In this document: piece by piece, positions 39,858-48,405 of the stretch | Position numbering within the stretch: the first letter of the stretch is position 1 | How the letters are laid out: each line of letters starts with the position of its first letter | From: Actinomadura meyerae | Lineage (GTDB): Bacteria > Actinomycetota > Actinomycetes > Streptosporangiales > Streptosporangiaceae | Assembly: GCF_900188445.1 (NCBI RefSeq) | Contig: NZ_FZOR01000021.1 | Span: 79,407 to 143,406 of the forward strand | Direction of reading: 5' to 3' | DNA length: 64,000 bases | Made by a program: the position numbers and the translations under genes | The notes under the pieces: generated by a model | Seen by the model: only the letters and a program-made list of their open reading frames with translations | What the model was told of the DNA's origin: nothing | The model's database searches: none

Positions 39858-42800
39858 TCAGCTCGGCCGGGACCACAGGACGGGCTGGTCCCCGTTCCCG
39901 TCGGCGCTGCGGCCGACGCCGAGCAGCGTGCCCTTGAAGGGCGCGAGACCGGTGATCTGCTGGTCGCCGACACCGCCGAGCCCCGTGCCGCCGGGCGTCG
40001 CGGACTTCCACGTCACCCCGTCGGCGGACGTCCACGACACGACGTCCGCCGCACCCGGGCGCCCGGTCGTGCCGGTGGCGGCGAACCCGCCGGACGTCGC
40101 GGCCAGCGCGGTGACCGTGACGGCCGTGTCCCCGCCGGGGAGCGTGACCGGGCGCCACGTCTTGCCCGCGTCGGTGGAGATGTAGCCGAACCGGTCCAGG
40201 CCCTTGGGCATCGCGGCGATCCCCGCGGCCACGATCGCGCCGTCCTTGGCGGCCACGTGCGTGAGGTGCGCCTCGGTCGCGCCGGACGGCACCGGAAGCT
40301 GCTGCAGCGTCCACTTCTTGCCGTCGGACGACATCCACACCGACGGGTGGTTGCCCTTGGCGTCGCGGCTGCCGCCCACTGCGGCGAAGCCGAACGAGCC
40401 GGTCGCGACGTCCAGCATCCAGCGCGGGTCGTCCTTGCCGCCCGTCATCTGCTTCGGGTCGGCCCCGGTGCCGCGCTCCCAGTTCTTCAGGTCGGCGGAG
40501 AACCAGGTCGCCACCGAGTACCCCTGCGTGCCGATGACCACGTAGCCGCGCTCCCCGGCCGCGGCCGCGTAGGTGACGGGCTGGCCGGTCTTGTCGGCGG
40601 CGAAGGCGGCGGCCGAGTCGGCGGCCTGCCAGGTGGCGCCGTCCGCGGAGGTGACGACGAGCGGGCGGCGGGCGGCCGCCTGGTCGTAGCCGACCGCGAC
40701 CCAGCCGGACGTCCCGGCGGCCACGTCGGTCAGCTGCTGCGACCCCGGCCGGGTGAACGCCGCGCCGAGCCCCTGCGCGGGCTTCCAGGTGCCGCCGTCC
40801 TGCGACGACCAGACGGCGGCGTCGCCGCTCGCGCTGCCGACCGCGACGGCCAGGTCGCCGGTCGCGGTGACGGAGCGGACGGAGTGGTCGCGCCGGACGG
40901 CGCCGGGGATCTTCGCGAGGTCGATCGGGACCTCGGTGCCGTTGGCGTCCCAGACGCCGAGCACCGCGTTGGTGTCGCCGCCGCCCGGCTCGCGGCCGAC
41001 GAGGACCGCCTGGCCGCCGGCGGCCGCCGCGTCCAGGATCTCCCGGCCCGGCTTCGCCTCGGCGCTGCCGGCGTTGCGCCAGCTCCGGCCGTCCGCGCTG
41101 CGCGACAGCAGCGTGTCGCCGTCCCGCGTGACGACGGCGGTGAAGCCGTCGCCGTCGACGGCGAACCCGCTCGTGCCGCGGTAGCCGCCGGGGGCCAGCA
41201 CGCCGCCCTTCGACCAGGACCTGCCGTCCTTGGACAGGAACGCCTGCCCGGCGGCCCGGCCGGACACCGTGACCTCCCGCATCGCCACGAACCCGGCCGC
41301 GCCGCCGCCGATCATCAGGCCGCGGCTGCCCTTCGGCACCGGCACCTCGGAGACCGCCCAGGTCCGGCCGCCGTCCTGGGACCGCCACACCTTCCGGTAC
41401 GGGCCGGGCTTGCGGGAGCTCGGCGTCACGAGCCCCTGCAGCAGGATCACGTCGCCGCTCGCGGCGGCCTCGACGAACGACAGCGAGGACTTCTCCACGC
41501 GCAGGCCCGTCTGGTCGCCGATCCGCGCCTCCCAGCGGCGGCCGTCGGAGGACAGCCACATGGCCCGCTGCGCGTCGCTGAAGTCGCCCTTGCGGGAGTA
41601 CTCGCCGATGGCCATGAACCCGCTGCGGGTGCCGGCGATGCGGGTCACCCGGTCGTTGGGGCCGAAGACGTCGCCGACGGCGTCGGGCTGCCGCCGCCAC
41701 TCCCGGCCGTTCTCGCTCGTCCACACGGCGCCGGCGCCGCCCGCGCGGCTGCCGATCGCGACCCAGCCGCGCGGCGAGGCGCCGACCGCCTCGGGCACCC
41801 CGCCGGGCGGCGCGACGCCGCCGTCGGTGCTCTCCTGCGGGACGGACTCGAACGTCCGGCCGCCGTCACCGGAGACCAGGAACAGGCCGCGGGCGTTCTG
41901 CGGATCGGTCTCGCCGCCGACCGCGACGACCGTCGAGCCGACCGCCGCGACCCCGGTGATCTGCTGGTCGCGGCCGTCGGTGGGCGCGGCGCCGTCGACC
42001 GGGAACACCGCCCCGGCCAGCTTGGCGCTGCCGCCGCCCGCCTCCTCCTCGCCGTCCAGCAGGCCGGGCACCACGAGCACCGCCGCGGCGACCAGGGCCA
42101 CGGCCGCCAGCCCCGCCGCGCCGATGAGCAGGGGCTTCTTGAAGCTCCTGCGCGGCTTCGCGGGCGCGCTCTGCGTCGTCCGCCACGGTTCCTCGATCAC
42201 CGGCGGCGGCGCCGCGGGACGGGCGGCCTCCGGGGCGGGCTGGGCGGAGGCGGCGGGGATCTGCTGCGCCCACGGGAACGGCTCCGCGGCGGGCGGAGAG
42301 CTCTGCGCGCCCGGGATCTCCTGCGCGTACGGGAAGGGCTCGGGAGCGGGCGGCGCCGGGGTGCCGGGCACCTCCTGCGCGTACGGGAACGGCTCCGGGG
42401 CCGGACGCGCCGGGGTGCTCGGGATCTCCTGCGCGAAGGGGAACGGCTCGTGCGCCGGAGGGCTCTGCGAAGGCGGCGGCTGCGCGGCGGGAGGCTGCAC
42501 GGGCGGCGGCTGCACCGCCGGGGGCTGCGCGGCCGGGGGCTGGGGAGCCGGGACGGGCGCGGGCGGCATCGGCGCGGGCGGCGCCGGCGGCTGCTGCGCG
42601 TACGGGAACGGCGGCGGGCCGGGGATGTCGGTGGACGTGGCCGGAGCGGGAGCCGGAGCGGAGGGTGCCGCGGGGGCGGGCTTCGCCTCGTCGTCCTGCT
42701 CGAACCGGAACTCCAGGACGGTCCGGTCGGCCACGCCGGGGCCGACCGCTCCGGCGCCCTCACCGGCGGGCGGCGGTCCCGCCTCCGCCTCAGGTTCGGC

Positions 42801-43004
42801 GGGCGGTTCGGCCGGCGGTTGCGCGGGCGGCTGCGCGGGCGGTTCCGGCGGGAGCGCCTGCGCCGGCCCGCCGCCGGGGAGCAGCGGACCGCTCGGGGCG
42901 TCCTGGCCGTCCAGCCAGCGCGGGGGCGGCGGGGCCTGGGCGGGCTGCCCGGGGTCGGGACGCTCCGCCTCGTGCTCGTCGTCCGGCTTTCCGGTTGGAG
43001 TCAC
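39858..43004 (-). CDS. Membrane-anchored beta-propeller (BNR/sialidase-like) protein
   Basis: The 1048-residue protein has a 285-residue Pro/Ala-rich cytosolic part with repeated EPFPYAQEIPG units, a basic patch and one membrane helix near 290-312. The extracytoplasmic part has many repeats with W-x-S-x-D-G-x-x-W strands (VSWTSADGVTWKSA, VWRSQDGGRTWAVSE). These are BNR/sialidase-type propeller blades. No catalytic triad of sialidases is evident. It may bind or sense a polymer outside the cell. It lies between the glycosyltransferase and a sulfatase. Function is unknown. Confidence 0.82.
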   Translation of the reverse strand: MTPTGKPDDEHEAERPDPGQPAQAPPPPRWLDGQDAPSGPLLPGGGPAQALPPEPPAQPPAQPPAEPPAEPEAEAGPPPAGEGAGAVGPGVADRTVLEFRFEQDDEAKPAPAAPSAPAPAPATSTDIPGPPPFPYAQQPPAPPAPMPPAPVPAPQPPAAQPPAVQPPPVQPPAAQPPPSQSPPAHEPFPFAQEIPSTPARPAPEPFPYAQEVPGTPAPPAPEPFPYAQEIPGAQSSPPAAEPFPWAQQIPAASAQPAPEAARPAAPPPVIEEPWRTTQSAPAKPRRSFKKPLLIGAAGLAAVALVAAAVLVVPGLLDGEEEAGGGSAKLAGAVFPVDGAAPTDGRDQQITGVAAVGSTVVAVGGETDPQNARGLFLVSGDGGRTFESVPQESTDGGVAPPGGVPEAVGASPRGWVAIGSRAGGAGAVWTSENGREWRRQPDAVGDVFGPNDRVTRIAGTRSGFMAIGEYSRKGDFSDAQRAMWLSSDGRRWEARIGDQTGLRVEKSSLSFVEAAASGDVILLQGLVTPSSRKPGPYRKVWRSQDGGRTWAVSEVPVPKGSRGLMIGGGAAGFVAMREVTVSGRAAGQAFLSKDGRSWSKGGVLAPGGYRGTSGFAVDGDGFTAVVTRDGDTLLSRSADGRSWRNAGSAEAKPGREILDAAAAGGQAVLVGREPGGGDTNAVLGVWDANGTEVPIDLAKIPGAVRRDHSVRSVTATGDLAVAVGSASGDAAVWSSQDGGTWKPAQGLGAAFTRPGSQQLTDVAAGTSGWVAVGYDQAAARRPLVVTSADGATWQAADSAAAFAADKTGQPVTYAAAAGERGYVVIGTQGYSVATWFSADLKNWERGTGADPKQMTGGKDDPRWMLDVATGSFGFAAVGGSRDAKGNHPSVWMSSDGKKWTLQQLPVPSGATEAHLTHVAAKDGAIVAAGIAAMPKGLDRFGYISTDAGKTWRPVTLPGGDTAVTVTALAATSGGFAATGTTGRPGAADVVSWTSADGVTWKSATPGGTGLGGVGDQQITGLAPFKGTLLGVGRSADGNGDQPVLWSRPS

Positions 43005-43113
43005 GCCCGCTCTCCCCGTATCTGCTCACACTGCGCGGTATCTGCTCACCCTGCACATCGCGGCGTCGCCGCAGTCGTCAGCGATGATAGCGGCGCATAA
43101 GGGACGGAAGTCC

Positions 43114-44628
43114 TCACCGGCTCCGGCCGGCGGCGGTGCACGACGCCCCCGCGCAGCGCGTCAGTGCGGACAGGAGGTCGCTCAGGTGCTGCCGCCGCTG
43201 CTCCGGCAGCGTCCCCGCGATGTTGGTCAGCTCGTGCGGGTCGCGGGTGCGGTCGTAGTACTCCCGCTCGCCCGCGGCGTACTCCACGTAGAGCATGTCG
43301 GTCGTGCGGACCGCGTTGTAGGTCGTCGGCGCGCCGGGTGCGGAGTCCTGCCGGTCGGGGTCCTGCGGGGACGGCGCCGGCTTGACGTGCTCGATGAGCG
43401 CCGCCTGGCGCCAGTCCTGTGGCGTGCGACCGCGCAGGAACGGCACGAGCGACCGGCCGTCGACGGCGGGGGAGGGGCGCGCCCCGGCCAGCTCCTGGAA
43501 CGTCGGGGACAGGTCGGTGTTCTGCGCGATCTGATCGACCGTCCGTCCGGCCGGGACGCCCGGACCGGTGAAGACGAACGGCACCCGGATGTCGGTGTCG
43601 AACGCGGTCATCTTGCCGCCGGCGAGCCGGTGCTCGCCCATGTGGAAGCCGTTGTCGGAGCCGAAGATCACATAGGTCTCGCGCTCGATGCCCAGTTCCT
43701 TCAGAGTTGTCCGGATTCGGCCGATCATTTCGTCCACCGCCTGGACCATCCGGACCCGGTCGCGGAAGCCCGCGTCGATGCCGCGCAGCCCCGGACTGCG
43801 CAGCGGGGTGTGCGACCGCAGCCACGACGGCTTGTCGCGCACGTCCGCCTCGTTGAAGGACGGTGCCCGGGGCGCGCGCAGGTCGGCGAACATCCCCGCG
43901 TGCCGCGGCGCCGGGATGAACGGCCCGTGCGGCGCGAACGTCGCCACCTCCATGAAGAAAGGCTTGTCCGAGCTCTGGGACCTTTTGATGAAGTCCAGGC
44001 CCTTGCCCGCCAGCACATCGGTCAGGTAGTCCCGCGGCTCCCCGCCGTAGTGGACGAGCCGGCCGTTCTCGTTCAGGTTGTAGTTGTACTCCGGGTAGCC
44101 GTTGCCGTTGACGTACCACTCGGTCCAGCCCGGCGGCATGTACTGGGTCGTCCCGCCCATCTTCATGCTCGGCAGGTAGCCGTTCATGTACTTGCCGAGC
44201 AGCGCGGTGCGGTACCCGGCCTTCTGCAGGGCCGGGGCGAACGACATCTGCTCGCCGCCGTTGCGCCGGAACACCTCGAAGCCGCCGTTGGGCGGGAAGT
44301 TCGTCCGGACCTTGGTGTTGTGCGGGTACTGGCCGGTGAAGATCGTGGCGCGGGACGTGCAGCACAGCGAGTCAGCGACGATGAAGTTGCCGAACGTCAG
44401 CCCCTCCCGCTGCATCCGCTGTACCTGCGGCATGTGCGCGACGAGGTTCCAGGAGAGGTCGTCGGTGAGGACGAAGACGATGTTCGGCTTGCTGGCCTTC
44501 TGGCCGCCCTTCGCGTCCCCGCCGTTCTTCGCGTCGCCGCCGCGGCCGCCGGGCTGGAGGAAGCACCCGCCGAGGGCGAGGACGGCGATCAGGCACAGGA
44601 CCGCGGCCGCCCCCCGGTGTCGGATCAA
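43114..44628 (-). CDS. Sulfatase-family lipoprotein
   Basis: The 504-residue product is a predicted lipoprotein: LIAVLALGGC, with the lipid Cys at residue 22 when TTG 44628 is used. It carries sulfatase motifs: FVLTDDLSW (metal Asp pair) and SLCCTSRATIFTGQ, where C89 fits the formylglycine position of C-x-P-S-R; the Pro is replaced by Thr. FAPHGPFIP and GSDNGFHMGEH follow. The TTG start is favoured because GGAAGGG lies 6 bases upstream; in-frame starts at 44661 and 44640 also exist. Sulfatases cut sulfate esters. With two sulfotransferase-like genes nearby, it may trim sulfate from the surface polymer. Confidence 0.88.
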   Translation of the reverse strand: MIRHRGAAAVLCLIAVLALGGCFLQPGGRGGDAKNGGDAKGGQKASKPNIVFVLTDDLSWNLVAHMPQVQRMQREGLTFGNFIVADSLCCTSRATIFTGQYPHNTKVRTNFPPNGGFEVFRRNGGEQMSFAPALQKAGYRTALLGKYMNGYLPSMKMGGTTQYMPPGWTEWYVNGNGYPEYNYNLNENGRLVHYGGEPRDYLTDVLAGKGLDFIKRSQSSDKPFFMEVATFAPHGPFIPAPRHAGMFADLRAPRAPSFNEADVRDKPSWLRSHTPLRSPGLRGIDAGFRDRVRMVQAVDEMIGRIRTTLKELGIERETYVIFGSDNGFHMGEHRLAGGKMTAFDTDIRVPFVFTGPGVPAGRTVDQIAQNTDLSPTFQELAGARPSPAVDGRSLVPFLRGRTPQDWRQAALIEHVKPAPSPQDPDRQDSAPGAPTTYNAVRTTDMLYVEYAAGEREYYDRTRDPHELTNIAGTLPEQRRQHLSDLLSALTRCAGASCTAAGRSR

Positions 44629-44738
44629 CGTCTTCCCTTCCACGATGCGGTCGCCGGGCAAGCGTAACGATCCGGACGCGGTCGAGCGTACCGGGGCGGT
44701 TCGCCGTGCCTGCGGCTTGTTGGCATGATGCCGGTGAC

Positions 44739-46202
44739 ATGAGGAGACCGGGCGGGGATCCGCGGGCGCTCGCGCCGCTGCTGCCGCTGGTCGCGGGCGC
44801 CGCGATCAGCGGCGTGATCGCGCTGGTCATCCTGCTGGCCGTCTCGTGCCTGCCGTCCTCGGGCGGGGCGCGGCCGGGGCAGGCGCACGGTCCGGCCAAG
44901 CCGCCGCTGCCCAGCCCCGCCGGTTCCCCGCAGCCGCTCGACCCGCCCGGCTACTCGCCGGTCAAGCCGGTGATCCCCAGTGCGTTCGCGGACCCGACCG
45001 TGATCAAGGCCGCGGGGACGTACTTCGCCTACGGCACCAACAACGGCGGCGCGGCGGTACCGGTCGCGACGGCGCCGTCCCCGACCGGGCCGTGGCGGAC
45101 GTCCGGCGACGCCCTCGCCCGGCTGCCGTCGTGGGCCACCGAGGGATGGACGTGGGCGCCCGAGGTCGTCCCGCCGCAGGGCGGGTCGGGCCCGTACGTG
45201 CTGTACTTCTCGGCCCGCCGCAAGGGCGGCGACGCGCAGTGCATCGGGGTGGCGACGGCGTCCGCGCCCGCCGGCCCGTTCGTCCCGGTCGAGGGCGGGC
45301 CGCTGGTCTGCCCGCTGGACCTCGGCGGCGCGATCGACCCGGCGTCCTACATCGAGACGGACGGGACGCGCTACCTGCTCTACAAGACCGACGACCGGAG
45401 CACGGCGGCCATCCACCTGGTCCGGCTCAGCGCGGACGGGCTGCACCGCGCGGGCGAGCCGAAGAAGATCATGGCGCGGGGCGCGGACGAGCCGGTCCTG
45501 GTGGAGGCGCCCGACCTCGTCCGGCGCGGAAACCAGTACGTCCTGCTGTACTCGGCGGGCTGGTACTTCCAGTCGAACTACCAGACCCGGTACGCCGTGG
45601 CGCCGTCGATCGAGGGGCCGTACCGCAAGGGCGGGCCGGTCCAGTCGACCGGGCAGTACGGCGGGGCGGTGCAGGGCCCCGGGAGCGCGGACGTCCTCAG
45701 CGACGAGACCGGCGACTACCTGGTCTTCCACGGCATCCTCGGCTACCACGGCGGCTCCAAGGTCACCCGCGGCATGTACGTCGCCCGGCTCGGCTGGGAC
45801 GGCGCGCGGCCCGCCGTCCGCGGCGTCCCCGCCCGGTTCGAGGCCGAGCGGGGGCGGCTGAACGGCTGCGCGCCCGCGGCGGCCCGGCCGGGCGCGTCCG
45901 GCGGCGCGGCGGTCGGCCCGCTCGTGCGCGCCGACTGCCGCATGGACGTGCCGGTCTTCGCGCCGGTCGCCGGGAAGTACACGCTCCGGGCGCAGTACGC
46001 GAACCCGACGCCCGCCGACGCCGACATGGAGCTCGCGGTGAACGGGTACGCCGCGACGTCCGTGCGGCTGCACCCGACGCGGGGCTTCGCCTGGACGTCG
46101 GTGGCGGCGCAGGTCGAGCTGGCCGCCGGATGGAACACGGTGGGCCTGCGCCCGCTCGGCGGGCCCGGCCAGGGCCAGATCGACTACGTCGAGGTGCGGT
46201 AG
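44739..46202 (+). CDS. GH43-like glycosidase with C-terminal carbohydrate-binding module
   Basis: A membrane or signal segment (residues 10-37) precedes a five-bladed GH43-like domain. The three expected acids are D85 (FADPTVIK), D200 (AIDPASYIETDG) and E256 (VEAPDLVRRGNQYVLLYS). Residues 370-487 look like a CBM6/35-type module (FEAERGRLNG ... GQIDYVEVR). Family members cut arabinosides, xylosides or, in some subfamilies, galactofuranosides, so trimming of the local galactan is plausible. The start is uncertain; ATG 44739 has a weak ribosome site and GTG 44706 is in frame. Its end overlaps the convergent glycosyltransferase by 19 bases. Confidence 0.87.
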   Translation: MRRPGGDPRALAPLLPLVAGAAISGVIALVILLAVSCLPSSGGARPGQAHGPAKPPLPSPAGSPQPLDPPGYSPVKPVIPSAFADPTVIKAAGTYFAYGTNNGGAAVPVATAPSPTGPWRTSGDALARLPSWATEGWTWAPEVVPPQGGSGPYVLYFSARRKGGDAQCIGVATASAPAGPFVPVEGGPLVCPLDLGGAIDPASYIETDGTRYLLYKTDDRSTAAIHLVRLSADGLHRAGEPKKIMARGADEPVLVEAPDLVRRGNQYVLLYSAGWYFQSNYQTRYAVAPSIEGPYRKGGPVQSTGQYGGAVQGPGSADVLSDETGDYLVFHGILGYHGGSKVTRGMYVARLGWDGARPAVRGVPARFEAERGRLNGCAPAAARPGASGGAAVGPLVRADCRMDVPVFAPVAGKYTLRAQYANPTPADADMELAVNGYAATSVRLHPTRGFAWTSVAAQVELAAGWNTVGLRPLGGPGQGQIDYVEVR

Positions 46203-47206
46203 CCGTCCGGCGGCACCTCGACGCCCACGTCCCGGAGGATCGCCGCCGTGGGCCGCGGGCGCCCGGTCAGCCCGTCCTTGACGCCGCGGGCGAGCGCGCG
46301 GCGCAGCACCGCCCGGTCGCGGGAGCCCGCGAAGGTGCGCGACCAGCGGCGCAGCGTCGACCCCGCGTACAGGACGCGTTCCGCCGGGGCCAGCCCCGGG
46401 CTGCCGGTGAACAGCCAGATCTTGTTGCGGACCTCGTAGTAGAACCGGTCGCCGGGGTCGGCGTCGGCACCCCCGAACCGCTCCGTGCGGTGGACGGCGA
46501 CGCTGTCCGGGCACAGCAGCCCGCGGCGGCCGCGCAGCAGCCGCGTCGTGAACTCGAAGTCGTCGTTCCACAGGAAGTAGTCGGCGACCGGCAGCCCGCG
46601 CTCGCGCACCGCGGCGGCGTCCACGAGCACGGACACGAAGGACGCGGAGCGGATCGGCACGCAGCCCGCCGCTTCGGCGAGCCGTGTCTCGGCGGCGGTC
46701 GCGCGGGGCTTCGGCCGGGGCGTGTTCATGGGGTGCGGGCGCCCGTCGGTCCACACGACCTTGCTCGCGACGAGCGCGGGCGGCCCGTCGGTACGTGTCG
46801 TCGCCCGCTCGCGCGCGGCCAGCAGTGCGGCGAGGGCCGGCGGCTCGGGGACGGTGTCGTCGTCCATCAGCCAGAGCAGGTCCGCCCCACCGTCCAGGGC
46901 CCGCGCCATCCCGGCGCCGAAGCCGCCCGCGCCGCCGACGTTGCGGGGCAGCGGCAGCAGGTCCGCGTCCGGGAAGCGGCCGGCGACCATCGCTGCGGTG
47001 CCGTCCGCCGAGGCGTTGTCGACCACGATGGTCCGGTCGGGCGGGCGCGTCTGCGCGGCGAGCGCGGCCAGCGCCTCGGCCAGGAGGTCGCGCCGGTTGT
47101 AGGTGACGACCACGGCGGTCACGCGGACCTCCGCCGCCGGGTCGCGCTCCCCGCCCGTCGGCCCGCTCGTCGGCCCGCTCGTCGGCTCGCTCGCCGGCCC
47201 GCTCAT
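46184..47206 (-). CDS. GT2 glycosyltransferase, GlfT1-like
   Basis: The 340-residue enzyme has VRVTAVVVTYNRRDLL, VVDNASADGT, the DDD motif LWLMDDDTVPE, and FLWNDDFEFTTRLL followed by AVHRTERFGG. This pattern is shared with galactofuranosyl- and rhamnosyltransferases such as mycobacterial GlfT1, which starts galactan on the linker sugar. The N-terminal 25 residues are repeats of SGPTSG. It overlaps the upstream sulfotransferase-like gene by 4 bases (ATGA). GlfT1 identity is inferred from the nearby glf and glfT2; a rhamnosyltransferase is the main alternative. Confidence 0.85.
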   Translation of the reverse strand: MSGPASEPTSGPTSGPTGGERDPAAEVRVTAVVVTYNRRDLLAEALAALAAQTRPPDRTIVVDNASADGTAAMVAGRFPDADLLPLPRNVGGAGGFGAGMARALDGGADLLWLMDDDTVPEPPALAALLAARERATTRTDGPPALVASKVVWTDGRPHPMNTPRPKPRATAAETRLAEAAGCVPIRSASFVSVLVDAAAVRERGLPVADYFLWNDDFEFTTRLLRGRRGLLCPDSVAVHRTERFGGADADPGDRFYYEVRNKIWLFTGSPGLAPAERVLYAGSTLRRWSRTFAGSRDRAVLRRALARGVKDGLTGRPRPTAAILRDVGVEVPPDGYRTST

Positions 47207-48405
47207 CGGCCGCGCCGGCGGGCGGCCCGGCGCGCCGCGCGCCGCAGCGCCGGGGACGGGTCCGCGGCGGCCTCCATGAGCTCGCGCATGTTCTCCCGGA
47301 TGCCGGCCAGCTCACCGTGCAGGTGCGCGAGCCCGACGCGCTCCCGCGTCATCGACAGCTCTTCGAGCAGGTGCGCCGCGACCTCGACGGTCGCGGTCGC
47401 GAGCAGCTCGTCGGGGACCTCGTCCGGGACGAGCCCGCCCCTCGGCGCCGGGCCGGCCTCCAGCTCGGCGAGGTCGCCGACCACGTCGTAGCCGGACGCG
47501 CGCAGCGACGCGACCGTCTCCCGCGTCCGCGCCGCCGCCCATTCGGCGTGCCGGGCGGGCAGGCCCATCGGCGTCCGGTCGGCCTTGGTCCCGGAGGTCG
47601 TCCGGTCGAGGAAGTGGGTGCGGACGACGCGCTCGTAGTCCTCGCCGAGCGCGGGCCCGATCCGCTCGTTCAGCCGGCGCAGCAGTTCGGCCTCCACCGC
47701 CGTGAGCGGCTCGTCCGCCGGAATCCCGGCGGTGTCGCACACGTCCGCGCCGATGCCGGTCACGGCGCGGAACCTGTCCCACAGGACGGAGGGGCCGCCG
47801 CCGGGCGCGGGGAGCGTGAGGACGTGGATCCGCTCCTTCGGCACGGCGGACTCCCAGGCGGCCAGCACCCGCACCGGGTCGTGCAGCCCCCAGAACATCT
47901 CGCCGTACGGTTCGGGCGCCTTGACGCCCAGCTTCACGAGGTCGTCGGCGAACCGCTCGAACGCGACCGTGTGGGCGTGCAGGATCTGCTCCTGCCAGTC
48001 GAGGGCCAGTTGCCAGCCCCAGCCGCGCGTCGCGAAAACCACATGGACGTCGGCCGGCTCCAGCGCGGCCACGGCGCGCTTCACCTGCTCCTCGGTCGCT
48101 CCGGCGAGCAGCCCCTGGGAGAACACGACCGCGGGGCCGTCCCATTCGCGCGCCCGCTCCGCCACCCGGGCCCAGGCGCCGTCCCACGCCGGGTCGCGGC
48201 GACCGCCCCAGCTCATCTCGCGCAGGTCCATCACGGCGCCGAAGTGCTCCTGCGGCCCGGCGACGGGGTAGCACACGCCGCCGTCGGCGAGCCGCCGCCG
48301 GTTGTCCCACAGCACCCGGTGCAGGTACGCCGTCCCGGCGGTCGGCGCACCCACGTGCAGGTAGACCGATGTGCCGGACCTCCGCTCGCTCACCAGCGCG
48401 CTCAC
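47203..48405 (-). CDS. Sulfotransferase-like protein (second of pair)
   Basis: The 400-residue product starts with a P-loop-like PAPS-binding motif, SVYLHVGAPTAGTAYLHRVL. The Lys of the usual GAPKSGT motif is replaced here (PTAGT). A TVVFSQ-like strand (GPAVVFSQGLL) and HVVFATRGWGWQLALDWQEQ resemble the 3-prime-phosphate region. The start GTG 48405 overlaps the upstream stop by 4 bases (GTGA). It pairs with a paralogue at 48402. Loss of the P-loop Lys makes activity uncertain. It may sulfate the polymer or may be an inactive partner. Confidence 0.78.
   Translation of the reverse strand: MSALVSERRSGTSVYLHVGAPTAGTAYLHRVLWDNRRRLADGGVCYPVAGPQEHFGAVMDLREMSWGGRRDPAWDGAWARVAERAREWDGPAVVFSQGLLAGATEEQVKRAVAALEPADVHVVFATRGWGWQLALDWQEQILHAHTVAFERFADDLVKLGVKAPEPYGEMFWGLHDPVRVLAAWESAVPKERIHVLTLPAPGGGPSVLWDRFRAVTGIGADVCDTAGIPADEPLTAVEAELLRRLNERIGPALGEDYERVVRTHFLDRTTSGTKADRTPMGLPARHAEWAAARTRETVASLRASGYDVVGDLAELEAGPAPRGGLVPDEVPDELLATATVEVAAHLLEELSMTRERVGLAHLHGELAGIRENMRELMEAAADPSPALRRAARRAARRRGR

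Noticed and set aside
39858..43004. Active sialidase
   Set aside because: BNR-like blades are present, but no Arg triad or catalytic Asp/Tyr/Glu set could be placed.
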